From Thermohalobaculum sp039513195 (GTDB lineage: Bacteria > Pseudomonadota > Alphaproteobacteria > Rhodobacterales > Rhodobacteraceae), in the NCBI GenBank assembly GCA_039513195.1, contig JBCCRM010000004.1, positions 1 to 64,000 of the forward strand: a stretch of DNA of 64,000 nucleotides, read 5' to 3'. Positions 17,132 through 25,307 of this stretch are shown piece by piece (position 1 is the first letter of the stretch; every line of letters begins with the position of its first letter). The position numbers were made by a program, and so were the translations under genes. The notes beneath the pieces are model-generated. The model was not told the origin of the DNA, ran no database searches, and saw only the letters and a list, made by a program, of their open reading frames with translations.

Positions 17132-17665
17132 TCAGCCGGAACAGCGGGCGCGGGCGGAAGACAAGGCCTTGGTAAAGCCGCTGAGGGAGAAGGTGTCAAC
17201 CGTCTCGGTCCCGCGGGCGGAGACGCCGCGCAGCTCGGTCCGGATCCCCCGGCGGAAGGCGGCCACGATCTTTTCGTCGTCATCGGCCGATTGCGACCAG
17301 GCGTTCTCCCCCTCGGTGAACATGTCGAAGCGGTTGGTGCCGTCGATATTGGCGCGGACGCCCGAGCCTTCCTTGAACGGATAGCCGGCGATGAACGACA
17401 CCTCGTTCTTGACCCCGTCGGCAGGGCGGATCGCCACCATCAGGAAGACGTCGCCGCGCTGCACCTCGACCACCTTGCCGTCGCGGCTGGCGGTCTTCTG
17501 AGTGGGCTGCGAGACGATCCAACAAATCTTGTTCCCGTCGGCGCTCGCCTCGAAAATAGACCAGTCCCGCACCGCTTCGACCCGTTCGGTCTGGGCCGCA
17601 GCCTGTCCGGATAGAACCCCGATGGCCACTACCGCGGTGGCCGCAATGTTAACCAGATGCTTCAT
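17132..17665 (-). CDS. Invasion-associated locus B family protein
   Basis: The 177-residue protein has a signal peptide (KHLVNIAATAVVAIGVLSGQAAA) and then a single IalB-like domain with RDWSIFEASADGNKICWIVS. Further on are VFLMVAIRPADGVKNEVSF and a C-terminal Cys. IalB proteins are small periplasmic or surface proteins of alphaproteobacteria, first linked to red-cell invasion in Bartonella; in free-living species their job is unclear. I chose the ATG at 17665, just after GAGG. It precedes rlmN in the same direction. Confidence 0.8.
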   Translation of the reverse strand: MKHLVNIAATAVVAIGVLSGQAAAQTERVEAVRDWSIFEASADGNKICWIVSQPTQKTASRDGKVVEVQRGDVFLMVAIRPADGVKNEVSFIAGYPFKEGSGVRANIDGTNRFDMFTEGENAWSQSADDDEKIVAAFRRGIRTELRGVSARGTETVDTFSLSGFTKALSSARARCSG

Positions 17666-17935
17666 GCTCGCCTCGTGCGTTCGTCCTCGCAGCCACTTTT
17701 TTCGGGCCGTCGGGAAAAGTTTCGCATCAGTGTTTGTTCCGCTGTGTAATCCAACATACTCTAGGTTTCGAGAGGATTTCCACCCTGGCCACTGCGTGGT
17801 GCCGCGTCGGATCGTTCCGTTTGTTGCCGACCGACACAAAAGCGCCGCAGCCTTGGGCGGAACTTCGCAAGCATTGTCGAAGCATTCGATCGGTGCAGCC
17901 GAGGGCTGCGGATCGCGACAGAGGCGGTCGATTCT

Positions 17936-18613
17936 GTGAAGACGGACGCCGAACCAGGACCCGACCCTGCCGAGCACGCCAAGGCGAATAGTGCCGCGGT
18001 TTGCGAGGCGGGGCATGCGGTCCCCGCACATGGCGGAGCCTGCCCGGATTGCGCGGCGGACGAGAGCTTGCTGTTGGGCATCGCCATGCGTCGGGATCGG
18101 GCTGCGTTTACGGAGCTGTTCCATCGCTATGCGGGCCGCATCAAATCCTATCTGATCCGCGCGGGCCTGGACCAGCACGAGGCGGAAGAGGCGGCGCAGG
18201 AGGTGATGGTGATCCTGTGGCGCAAGGCGCATCAGTTCGACCCGGGCCGCGCCTCGGCCGCCACCTGGATCTTCACGATCGTGCGCAACAAGCGGATCGA
18301 CGTGCTGCGTCGCGCCCGCCGGCCCGAGGCGGATCCGGACGACCCGCTCTATCAGCACGACACCACCGAAAGCGCCGAGACCTTGGTTTCGGGGATCGAG
18401 CGGGACCGCCGGGTGCGCCAGGCGATGGACAGCCTGAGCGAGGACCAACTGGCGGTGGTGAAGCTGTCCTTTTTCACCGGGCTCAGCCAGGGCGAGATCG
18501 CCGAGGCGCTGGAGACCCCCCTCGGCACGGTGAAATCGCGCCTCCGCCTCGCCTATCGCCGGCTGCGCGACGCGCTCGGCACGGATTTCGCGGCCGAACT
18601 GGGCAATGAGTGA
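17936..18613 (+). CDS. ECF-type RNA polymerase sigma factor with N-terminal HX3CX2C motif
   Basis: The 225-residue protein has sigma region 2 (AAFTELFHRYAGRIKSYLIR, then EEAAQEVMVILWRKAHQFDP and TWIFTIVRNKRIDVLRR). Region 4 includes LVVSGIERDRR, FTGLSQGEIAEALE and LGTVKSRLRLAYRRLR. Ahead of region 2, residues 23-39 hold Cys23, His27, His32, Cys36 and Cys39, the last three spaced as H-X3-C-X2-C. That is the zinc motif of ZAS anti-sigma factors, here on the sigma factor itself. The start is a GTG at 17936; a start near residue 51 would lose the motif. No anti-sigma gene is adjacent. It overlaps the asparaginase gene by eight bases. Confidence 0.85.
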   Translation: MKTDAEPGPDPAEHAKANSAAVCEAGHAVPAHGGACPDCAADESLLLGIAMRRDRAAFTELFHRYAGRIKSYLIRAGLDQHEAEEAAQEVMVILWRKAHQFDPGRASAATWIFTIVRNKRIDVLRRARRPEADPDDPLYQHDTTESAETLVSGIERDRRVRQAMDSLSEDQLAVVKLSFFTGLSQGEIAEALETPLGTVKSRLRLAYRRLRDALGTDFAAELGNE

Positions 18614-19622
18614 GCCGAACCCTGGGCAGAGCGTGCCCTTGGTGGAGATCTGGCGCGGCGAGATCCTGGAATCGGTGCATCGGGGAACGGCGGCGATCTG
18701 TACGCCGACCGGTGCGTTGGTCGAGGCTTGGGGTGACCCGGCGCGGGTGATCCTGCCCCGCTCTGCCTGCAAGATGATCCAGGCCCTGCCACTGGTCGAA
18801 AGCGGCGCTGCGGGCGCGCAGGGCTTGGCGCCGGAACATCTCGCGCTGGCCACGGCGTCCCATCACGGTGCGCCGGACCATGTCGGCCGGGTCAGAGCCT
18901 GGCTCTCCGGGCTGGGCCTCGGCGACGACGCCCTGCTCTGCGGCGCGCATCCACCCAACGACAAGCGGGCGCGGGCGGCGCTCCGCCAGGCGGGGGAGAC
19001 CCCCGGTCAGGTCCACAACAACTGTTCCGGCAAGCATGCGGGATTTCTCTCCGTCGTCCGGCACACCGGCGCCGGACCCGACTATGTCGCCGCAGATCAT
19101 CCGGTGCAGAGAGCCGTATTGGAGGCGACCGAGGCCTGCGCGGGCGAGACGGCCGGGGGCAATGCCATCGACGGCTGTTCGGCCCCGAACTTCGCGCTCA
19201 GCGTCGCCGGCTTCGCCACGGCCCTCGCCCGATTCGCGCGGCCCGAGGCGGCGTTTTCCGGAACGCGGGCCGCGGCGGCGGCTGCTCTGACCGCCGCGAT
19301 GGCGGCGCATCCGCTCCTCGTCGCCGGCGAGGATAGTGGGACAACGGCGCTGATCCGGGCGGCGAGCGGCGGCGCAGTGGCCAAATCCGGGGCGGAGGGG
19401 GTGTACGCTGCGATCCTGCCGGAGCCTGGGCTCGGCATCGCGGTGAAGATCGATGACGGAGCGAAACGGGCAAGCGAGGCCGCGATCGCCGGGCTGATGG
19501 CGCGGCATGGCGCGCTCGACCGGGGGCACCCGACCTACCGGGCGATCGCCGATGCACCATTGGTGAACTGGCGCGGCATCGCCCATGGCCATCTCCGCCT
19601 GGCGGCGCCTTTGCGGGCCTGA
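18606..19622 (+). CDS. L-asparaginase, type II Rhizobium-like family
   Basis: The 338-residue protein belongs to the asparaginase family first described in Rhizobium etli, unrelated to the E. coli enzymes. Family blocks are PRSACKMIQALPLVESG near residue 52, NNCSGKHAGFL near residue 139 and IDGCSAPNFAL near residue 187. The SxxK pair and cysteines in these blocks are characteristic. The gene begins inside the end of the sigma factor gene (eight-base overlap), so its translation should follow that of the sigma factor. Confidence 0.85.
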   Translation: MSEPNPGQSVPLVEIWRGEILESVHRGTAAICTPTGALVEAWGDPARVILPRSACKMIQALPLVESGAAGAQGLAPEHLALATASHHGAPDHVGRVRAWLSGLGLGDDALLCGAHPPNDKRARAALRQAGETPGQVHNNCSGKHAGFLSVVRHTGAGPDYVAADHPVQRAVLEATEACAGETAGGNAIDGCSAPNFALSVAGFATALARFARPEAAFSGTRAAAAAALTAAMAAHPLLVAGEDSGTTALIRAASGGAVAKSGAEGVYAAILPEPGLGIAVKIDDGAKRASEAAIAGLMARHGALDRGHPTYRAIADAPLVNWRGIAHGHLRLAAPLRA

Positions 19623-19738
19623 GGCAGTCGTTCAGCAGGAGGGGCTGCGTCTATAGCGGCAACACCGGCCCGTTAGCGCCGGGCTCGCCGTCGCCCATTC
19701 CATGGGCGCGTGACACGCTCTCGGCGCGGCCCTCGGCC

Positions 19739-20665
19739 CTAACCCGCTGCCGCCCGCCGCTCCCGCCAGAGCGCGTAGAGCCCGGCGCCGACGATCATCG
19801 CCATGCCGAGGATCGCCCACGGGTCCACCGGCTCGGCAAACACGGTCCACCCGACCAGCACCCCGAACACCATCTGAAGATAGGCAAAAGGCTGCAGGCG
19901 CACCGCCTCGGTCGCGTCATAGGCGCGGATCAAGCAGGAATGCCCGGTCATCGCCGCCAGCGCCAAGAGAGCGATCCAAGCCCAATCCCAGGGCGCGACG
20001 GGTACCCAATTGCCGAGACCCCAGAGCGTGATGGCGGCGGCCCCGGCAACGCCGGTATAGAAGACCGCAGGCCCGCTGCCGCCATCGGCCTGGGTCGCGA
20101 TCCGGGTCATAAGCGAATAACCGGCGAGCCCGATCGCCGGCAGCAGCCCCAGCAACAGCGCCGGGTCCCAAGGACCGACCCCGGGGCGCAGAATGACGAG
20201 AACGCCCAGGAACCCGACACCGACCGCCGCCATGCGCCGCCAGCCCACGGTCTCGCCGAGGATCGGAATGGCAAGAACGGTGATTGCCAGGGGATAGAGC
20301 GCGAAGAACGCCATGGTCGTGGCGAGGCCGAGGCGGTCCAACGCCTCGACAAACACCACGATCTGCAACACCAGCAACACGCCCCGCGCAATCTGCAGCA
20401 GCGGCCGCTGGGTCTGTGCCGCGGCCCGCAACCCGCCTGGTTTCCGGGACGCTAGGACCAGCACGAAGCCCGCGAAGACCCAATAGCGGAGCATCACGAA
20501 GAACGGCACCGGGTAGAGCGCCGCCAGATATTTCGACACGCCGTCCTGCACCGCGAAGCAGAGCATCGCGAACAACACATAGCGGATGCCGAGAGAGGGG
20601 TCGGACTGCGCCACCGAGGCCTCGTGCGGGACCGCCGCGCACCGCGCGCGGAGGCTCTCAGTCAT
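19739..20665 (-). CDS. EamA/DMT-family inner membrane transporter
   Basis: The 308-residue protein is almost entirely hydrophobic, with about ten membrane segments arranged as two EamA repeats. The first starts YVLFAMLCFAVQDGVSKYLA with MLRYWVFAGFVLVLA. The second starts LLGLLPAIGLAGYSLMTRIA and includes RLQPFAYLQMVFGVLVGWTV. Such proteins export metabolites, but the substrate cannot be predicted. It is a single gene, convergent with the asparaginase gene and in the same direction as gcdH. Confidence 0.85.
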   Translation of the reverse strand: MTESLRARCAAVPHEASVAQSDPSLGIRYVLFAMLCFAVQDGVSKYLAALYPVPFFVMLRYWVFAGFVLVLASRKPGGLRAAAQTQRPLLQIARGVLLVLQIVVFVEALDRLGLATTMAFFALYPLAITVLAIPILGETVGWRRMAAVGVGFLGVLVILRPGVGPWDPALLLGLLPAIGLAGYSLMTRIATQADGGSGPAVFYTGVAGAAAITLWGLGNWVPVAPWDWAWIALLALAAMTGHSCLIRAYDATEAVRLQPFAYLQMVFGVLVGWTVFAEPVDPWAILGMAMIVGAGLYALWRERRAAAG

Positions 20666-20777
20666 CCGACCTTACCGCCCCGAAGGCAAGCGGCGCGGGC
20701 CGGCGGCGGGGTGGGTGGGTGGGCGCCGAGGCGCCCGCGAGGCCGGCATCGATAGGGAGCCGCCGGCCCGCAAGCGG

Positions 20778-21986
20778 TCAGAAGAACGCCTGCAGCCCGG
20801 TCTGCGCGCGGCCGAGAATCAGCGCATGGATGTCATGGGTGCCCTCGTAGGTGTTCACCGTCTCCAGGTTCTGGGCATGGCGCATCACATGGTACTCCTC
20901 CTGGATCCCGTTGCCGCCATGCATGTCCCTGGCCATCCGCGCGATGTCCAGCGCCTTGCCGCAATTATTGCGCTTGACGATCGAAATGATCTCCGGCGCC
21001 GCGCGCCCCGCATCCATCAGCCGTCCGACCCGCAGCGACCCCTGCAGCCCAAGCGCGATCTCGGTCTGCATATCCGCGAGCTTCTTCTGGAAAAGCTGCG
21101 TCCCTGCGAGGGGTTTCCCGAATTGATGCCGGTCAAGCCCGTATTGCCGCGCGCCATGCCAGCAGGCCTCCGCAGCGCCCATCACTCCCCAGGAGATGCC
21201 GTAGCGGGCCTTGTTGAGGCAGGAGAACGGGCCCTTCAACCCCTCGACGCCCGGCAACAGCGCATCCTCGCCTATCTCGACCCCATCCATGACAATCTCG
21301 CCGGTGACCGAGGCGCGCAGGCTTAGCTTGCCCGCGATTTTGGGGGCCGAGAGACGGGGCATCCCCTTCTCCAGCACGAAACCCTTGATCTTGCCGCCAT
21401 GGGCGTCCGACTTCGCCCAGACCACGAAGACATCGGCGATGGGGCTGTTCGAGATCCACGTCTTCGCGCCGGAGAGCCTGTAGCCACCCTCGATCTTCTC
21501 GGCCTTGGTCTTCATGCCCGCGGGGTCGGAACCCGCATCGGGCTCGGTCAGGCCGAAACAGCCGATCCACTCGCCGCGCGCAAGCTTGGGCAGGAACTTC
21601 TGTCGCTGCGCCTCGGTCCCGAATGCGTGGATCGGGTGCATCACCAACGAGGACTGCACCGACATCATCGAGCGATAGCCCGAATCGACCCGCTCCACCG
21701 CCCGGGCGATCAGCCCGTAGGCGACATAGCTGGTGCCCGCGCCGCCATAGGCCTCCGGTACCGTGGCGCCAAGGAGGCCGAGCGCGCCCATCTCGGCAAA
21801 GATATCCGGGTCGGTCTTCTCCTCGGCATAGGCCTGCACCACCCGGGGGGCGAGCTTTTCCTGGGCATAACCCTCCGCCACATCGCGGATCAGGCGCTCG
21901 TCCTCCTCCAGCTGGTCCTCCAGATGGAACGGATCGGCCCAATCGAAGACAGGTTTCGCCGCTGTCACGGGCGTTTGGGTGTTCAT
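20778..21986 (-). CDS. gcdH: Glutaryl-CoA dehydrogenase
   Basis: GcdH oxidises and decarboxylates glutaryl-CoA to crotonyl-CoA in lysine/tryptophan breakdown and passes electrons to ETF. The 402-residue protein has the acyl-CoA dehydrogenase signatures CFGLTEPDAGSDPAGM and WISNSPIADVFVVWA. The catalytic base Glu381 is in NTYEGTHDIHALILGRA, close to the end. The MMSVQSSLVMHPI segment is characteristic of GcdH over other acyl-CoA dehydrogenases. The ATG at 21986 is chosen because homologues begin close to it. ETF-QO is in the same window. Confidence 0.92.
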   Translation of the reverse strand: MNTQTPVTAAKPVFDWADPFHLEDQLEEDERLIRDVAEGYAQEKLAPRVVQAYAEEKTDPDIFAEMGALGLLGATVPEAYGGAGTSYVAYGLIARAVERVDSGYRSMMSVQSSLVMHPIHAFGTEAQRQKFLPKLARGEWIGCFGLTEPDAGSDPAGMKTKAEKIEGGYRLSGAKTWISNSPIADVFVVWAKSDAHGGKIKGFVLEKGMPRLSAPKIAGKLSLRASVTGEIVMDGVEIGEDALLPGVEGLKGPFSCLNKARYGISWGVMGAAEACWHGARQYGLDRHQFGKPLAGTQLFQKKLADMQTEIALGLQGSLRVGRLMDAGRAAPEIISIVKRNNCGKALDIARMARDMHGGNGIQEEYHVMRHAQNLETVNTYEGTHDIHALILGRAQTGLQAFF

Positions 21987-22186
21987 CGGCGCTCTCCCAG
22001 CATTGGCTCGGGCCGGACAGTAGCTCCCGACCACCCCTGCGGCAACTGCGCGGCACGCGCCGCCAGCCCCGATAAGTATTTAATCAAAACCAAATCGACC
22101 GGCCGCAAGTAATCGAATGTCCACAATTCATGAGGACCGGTCGCTTCGGCATTGCCGGCCCGAACACCGAGACGTATGATCTTCGC

Positions 22187-22741
22187 ATGAGAATTGATCC
22201 GAATATCTGGCCAGAAGCGATGATGAGCCCGATCCGGCGCTTGCTGGTCGCGATGATCGTCTCGCCGATTCTGATCACCGCCGCGCTGACGGCGGTGGCT
22301 TTCGTGGTGGCTGGATCCTCCGAATCAAATAAGGCGGCGACGTTCGCGGTGACCGAGGATGCGGCCGTTTGGTTCTTCGGCACACTGCTCGGCTATACCC
22401 TGACCGTCGGCACGGTTGGCATCTTGATCCTAAGTCTGCTGAAGCAGCGCAGCATCCTGTCCTGGGCGATCTGCGGCGCCGCGGCTGGGGCCGCAACCGG
22501 CGCCGTGCTGAGCTTCCTGGGGACCGGTGTGATCGATCCGTTCCAGGCCGGAATCACCACCGCGGGCTCGCTGATCCTGTTCCTCCTGATCCGTGCGCTG
22601 GCGGGCATCGGGAATGGGCCGGAGGGCAATGGCGAGGATCGGAAGGAACGGCGCGCAGCCAGCCGAGCGGACTCGAATGCCGACCAGGATGCGGCCCATG
22701 ATGCAGCCCACGGGCACGATCCGGCGGAGACGGCCTCCTAA
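22187..22741 (+). CDS. Four-helix inner membrane protein, unknown
   Basis: The 184-residue product has four predicted membrane segments near residues 20-42, 60-85, 92-114 and 122-140. A hydrophilic tail (141-184) is rich in Asp, Arg, Ala and His. The third segment has the small-residue run CGAAAGAATGAV. The ATG at 22187 is preferred, although 22130 is also open. It stands alone between the divergent gcdH and the convergent PH-like gene. No family is recognised. Confidence 0.65.
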   Translation: MRIDPNIWPEAMMSPIRRLLVAMIVSPILITAALTAVAFVVAGSSESNKAATFAVTEDAAVWFFGTLLGYTLTVGTVGILILSLLKQRSILSWAICGAAAGAATGAVLSFLGTGVIDPFQAGITTAGSLILFLLIRALAGIGNGPEGNGEDRKERRAASRADSNADQDAAHDAAHGHDPAETAS

Positions 22742-22804
22742 CCGTTCACCACTGCGATCCGCGAGTTGGGCCGGGCCAACGCGGCCCGCGGAAGACCGTG
22801 GTGG

Positions 22805-23329
22805 TTAGCCGAGCCGCGCCTGCGCAGGCTCGCCTGCCCGTTCCCAAACCAAATGCTCCCCCACCAAACGACGGCCCAGGATGCGGGCCACGGCGAGGTC
22901 GCTGAACCCCGGCAGCGCGGTCAGCGCCTCCGCCAAATGCTCAGCCCCCTCGGCCCCGGCCGGGATCTCCAGCACCGGCTCAGTCCCCGTCACCAAACGC
23001 CACACAGCGCCGGAGAAGGGCGAGCGGCGCGAAATCTCGATCCGCCGCACGGCCTCGAGCGCGACGAAGCCGCCCGCCACAGGGCCGAGATAGCCGATCT
23101 CTCCCTCGCGGATCAGGACCACGCCGGGTGCCGCGCTGGACTGTCCGCTCATGGCGCCGAGGATCGCCGCCCGCAGCCAGAGCGCCAGGATCCCGCCGGC
23201 AAGGACCAGGAGCCAGCCGACCATCGCGCCCCGTTGCAATGCGCCCGCAGCCTCCCACAGCGTGGCGAGCATCATCGCCGCCGCCAAGCCGGGCTCCAAC
23301 CAGCGGCGCAGTAGGATCGCGGGGCTCAT
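22805..23329 (-). CDS. Membrane protein with PH-like cytoplasmic domain
   Basis: The 174-residue product has two hydrophobic segments near residues 12-28 and 35-57. A small beta-rich domain follows with VVLIREGEIGYLGPVAGGFV and LEAVRRIEI, a pattern like the bacterial PH domains of unknown-function membrane proteins. The ATG overlaps the rsmE stop by four bases, so it is coupled to rsmE. The function is not known. Confidence 0.6.
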   Translation of the reverse strand: MSPAILLRRWLEPGLAAAMMLATLWEAAGALQRGAMVGWLLVLAGGILALWLRAAILGAMSGQSSAAPGVVLIREGEIGYLGPVAGGFVALEAVRRIEISRRSPFSGAVWRLVTGTEPVLEIPAGAEGAEHLAEALTALPGFSDLAVARILGRRLVGEHLVWERAGEPAQARLG

Positions 23330-24063
23330 CGCCAATCTCCCAGAGCTGCTTGCCAAAGCGCCAGCGCCGCCACGGCGGCAGTGTCGGCGCGCAGGATCCG
23401 CGGACCGAGCGACACGGGCACGGCCCCGGGATGGGCAGCCAGACGCGCCCGTTCGGCATCGCTGAAGCCGCCTTCCGGCCCGATCAGTACCGCCCAGGGC
23501 CCGCCCGTGCCGGCCTCCGCCAGCACGGCGGCGGCGGGGCGCCCGGCACCGGTCTCGTCGCAGAACATCAACCGCCGGGGGCCGAGGGCCGCCAGCGCCG
23601 CACCGAGCGCCATTGGCTCGGCGATCTCGGGCACCGACAGCAGGCCGCATTGTTCCGCCGCCTCGACCGCATGGGCGCGCAGCCGGGCCGCGTTCACGCG
23701 CTCGGCATTCGTGTGCTGGGTGAACACTGGGATCAACCTGCGGCAGCCCATTTCGCAGGCTTTCTCGGCCACGAAATCGGTGCGGGCTTTCTTCAACGGC
23801 GCGAACAGCAGCCACAGGTCCGGCGGCGCGGCCTGGGCGCGCAACCGCTCCAGCGCCTCGAGGCCACCGCCCTTCCGCGCCAACGCCGCGACACGGGCCC
23901 GCCACTCCCCGTCATTGCCATTAAAGACCGAGATCTCGGCGCCCTCGCGCAGGCGCATAACGTTAACAAGGTAATGCGCTTGGTCGCCGCTAAGCATCAC
24001 TTCTGCGCCGGCTGCCAACGGCGCCTCGACAAAGAGCCTGATTTTCGACGCGTGCTGTGGCAT
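23326..24063 (-). CDS. rsmE: 16S rRNA m3U1498 methyltransferase
   Basis: RsmE methylates N3 of U1498 in 16S rRNA. The 245-residue protein has the N-terminal PUA-like part ending HYLVNVMRLREGAEISVFNG. The SPOUT domain includes LLFAPLKK, CGLLSVPEI, IGPEGGFSDAE and SLGPRILRADTAAVAAL, the knot motifs of the family. The ATG at 24063 (MPQHASKIRLF) is chosen because it gives the usual N-terminus. It is divergent from ubiA with only ten bases between the start codons. Confidence 0.93.
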   Translation of the reverse strand: MPQHASKIRLFVEAPLAAGAEVMLSGDQAHYLVNVMRLREGAEISVFNGNDGEWRARVAALARKGGGLEALERLRAQAAPPDLWLLFAPLKKARTDFVAEKACEMGCRRLIPVFTQHTNAERVNAARLRAHAVEAAEQCGLLSVPEIAEPMALGAALAALGPRRLMFCDETGAGRPAAAVLAEAGTGGPWAVLIGPEGGFSDAERARLAAHPGAVPVSLGPRILRADTAAVAALALWQAALGDWR

Positions 24064-24073
24064 ATCCCACCCG

Positions 24074-25024
24074 ATGGAAGCCCTGCCAGTAAACAAAGTC
24101 GAGATCGGCGGACAAGGGGTAGCGGATGCCGTTCCCCTCAACTGGGTCGACCGTACCGCACCTGCGGCCTGGCGTCCCTATCTGCGGTTGAGCCGGGCCG
24201 ACCGGCCCATCGGCACATGGTTGTTGTTGTTGCCCTGTTGGTGGGGTTTGTCCCTCGCCGCGATTTCCAGCGGCTGGCGCTGGATCGATCTGTGGCTCTA
24301 CATCGCCTGTACCGTCGGCGCGTTTTTGATGCGGGGCGCCGGCTGCACCTGGAACGACATTCAGGACCGGGTGATCGATGCATCGGTCGAACGCACGCGG
24401 GCCCGCCCGCTGGCCGCGGGGCAAGTCACCCTGCGCCAGGCGACGATCTGGATGGTGGTCCAGGCGCTGGCGGCGTTTCTGATCCTTTTGACCTTCAATT
24501 GGAATGCGATCTGGCTCGGCATCATCGCCTGCATACCTGTCGCGATCTATCCGTTCGCCAAGCGCTTCACCTGGTGGCCGCAATTCTTCCTCGGCATTGC
24601 GTTCAACTGGGGGGCGTTGCTGATGTGGGTAGCGCATACCGGCTCGATCGCGGTGGCGCCGATCTATCTCTACATTGCCGGGATCGCCTGGACGCTGCAC
24701 TACGATACGATCTACGCGCATCAGGATCGGGAGGACGACGCCCTGATCGGGGTGCGCTCGACCGCCCGTCTGTTCGGGGAAGAGACGCAGAGCTGGCTGC
24801 TGTTCTTCGTCGCCATCGCCGCAATGTTCGCGTTTCTCGCGGTGTTCCTGGCGGGTGCCGGTCTGCTGGCGGTCGGCGGGGTCTTGGGCTTCGGGCTGCA
24901 TATGATGTGGCAGATCCGGAACCTGGATATCGACGACCCGGAGGTGTGCCTGTTCCTATTTCGCGCCACGCGCTGGGGCGGGTTGATCCTGTTCTTGGGC
25001 CTGTTCCTCGACGCTATGATCTGA
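24074..25024 (+). CDS. ubiA: 4-hydroxybenzoate polyprenyltransferase
   Basis: UbiA joins the polyprenyl side chain to 4-hydroxybenzoate in ubiquinone synthesis, in the inner membrane. The 316-residue protein has about eight membrane segments. The first aspartate-rich motif is NDIQDRVID at residues 94-102, followed by RTRARPLAAGQV. The second is YAHQDREDDALIGVRST near residue 213. The N-terminal NWVDRTAPAAWRPYLRLSR is typical. The start codon is only ten bases from that of the divergent rsmE. Confidence 0.93.
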   Translation: MEALPVNKVEIGGQGVADAVPLNWVDRTAPAAWRPYLRLSRADRPIGTWLLLLPCWWGLSLAAISSGWRWIDLWLYIACTVGAFLMRGAGCTWNDIQDRVIDASVERTRARPLAAGQVTLRQATIWMVVQALAAFLILLTFNWNAIWLGIIACIPVAIYPFAKRFTWWPQFFLGIAFNWGALLMWVAHTGSIAVAPIYLYIAGIAWTLHYDTIYAHQDREDDALIGVRSTARLFGEETQSWLLFFVAIAAMFAFLAVFLAGAGLLAVGGVLGFGLHMMWQIRNLDIDDPEVCLFLFRATRWGGLILFLGLFLDAMI

Positions 25025-25307
25025 GCGGGACGGCTGCGCTCGGTCCCCCCGGCGCATCCGATCGTCCCCTTGGGCGGCTGAGGGACGAGCGGCCGGCCGC
25101 GGGTGAGCGTATCTCCGGGATCGCCCTGCCGCGGCCGACGGGAACGGCAAGGCACCGCCGAGCACCCTTTGCCGGTGCGCCAAGGTGGAAACGAGGCCGG
25201 ACCCCGATCTGATCGAGTCGCTTCAGGGCTCTCCGGCCCGAGCAGTGCGCAACCCGCCCCGATGGGTGCCAGCTCGCGAGATCGCTTCGGTTTGATCGGG
25301 GGCTGCG
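25025..25307. other. Intergenic region, convergent genes
   Basis: These 283 bases between the stops of ubiA and the DUF3422 gene are GC-rich and carry no convincing frame. Short inverted runs such as cggccggccg occur, but no hairpin with a T-run marks a terminator. Confidence 0.4.

Noticed and set aside
16268..17614. A plus-strand open frame of 448 codons over rlmN and ialB
   Set aside because: It crosses two well supported minus-strand genes and their spacer, and has no motifs.
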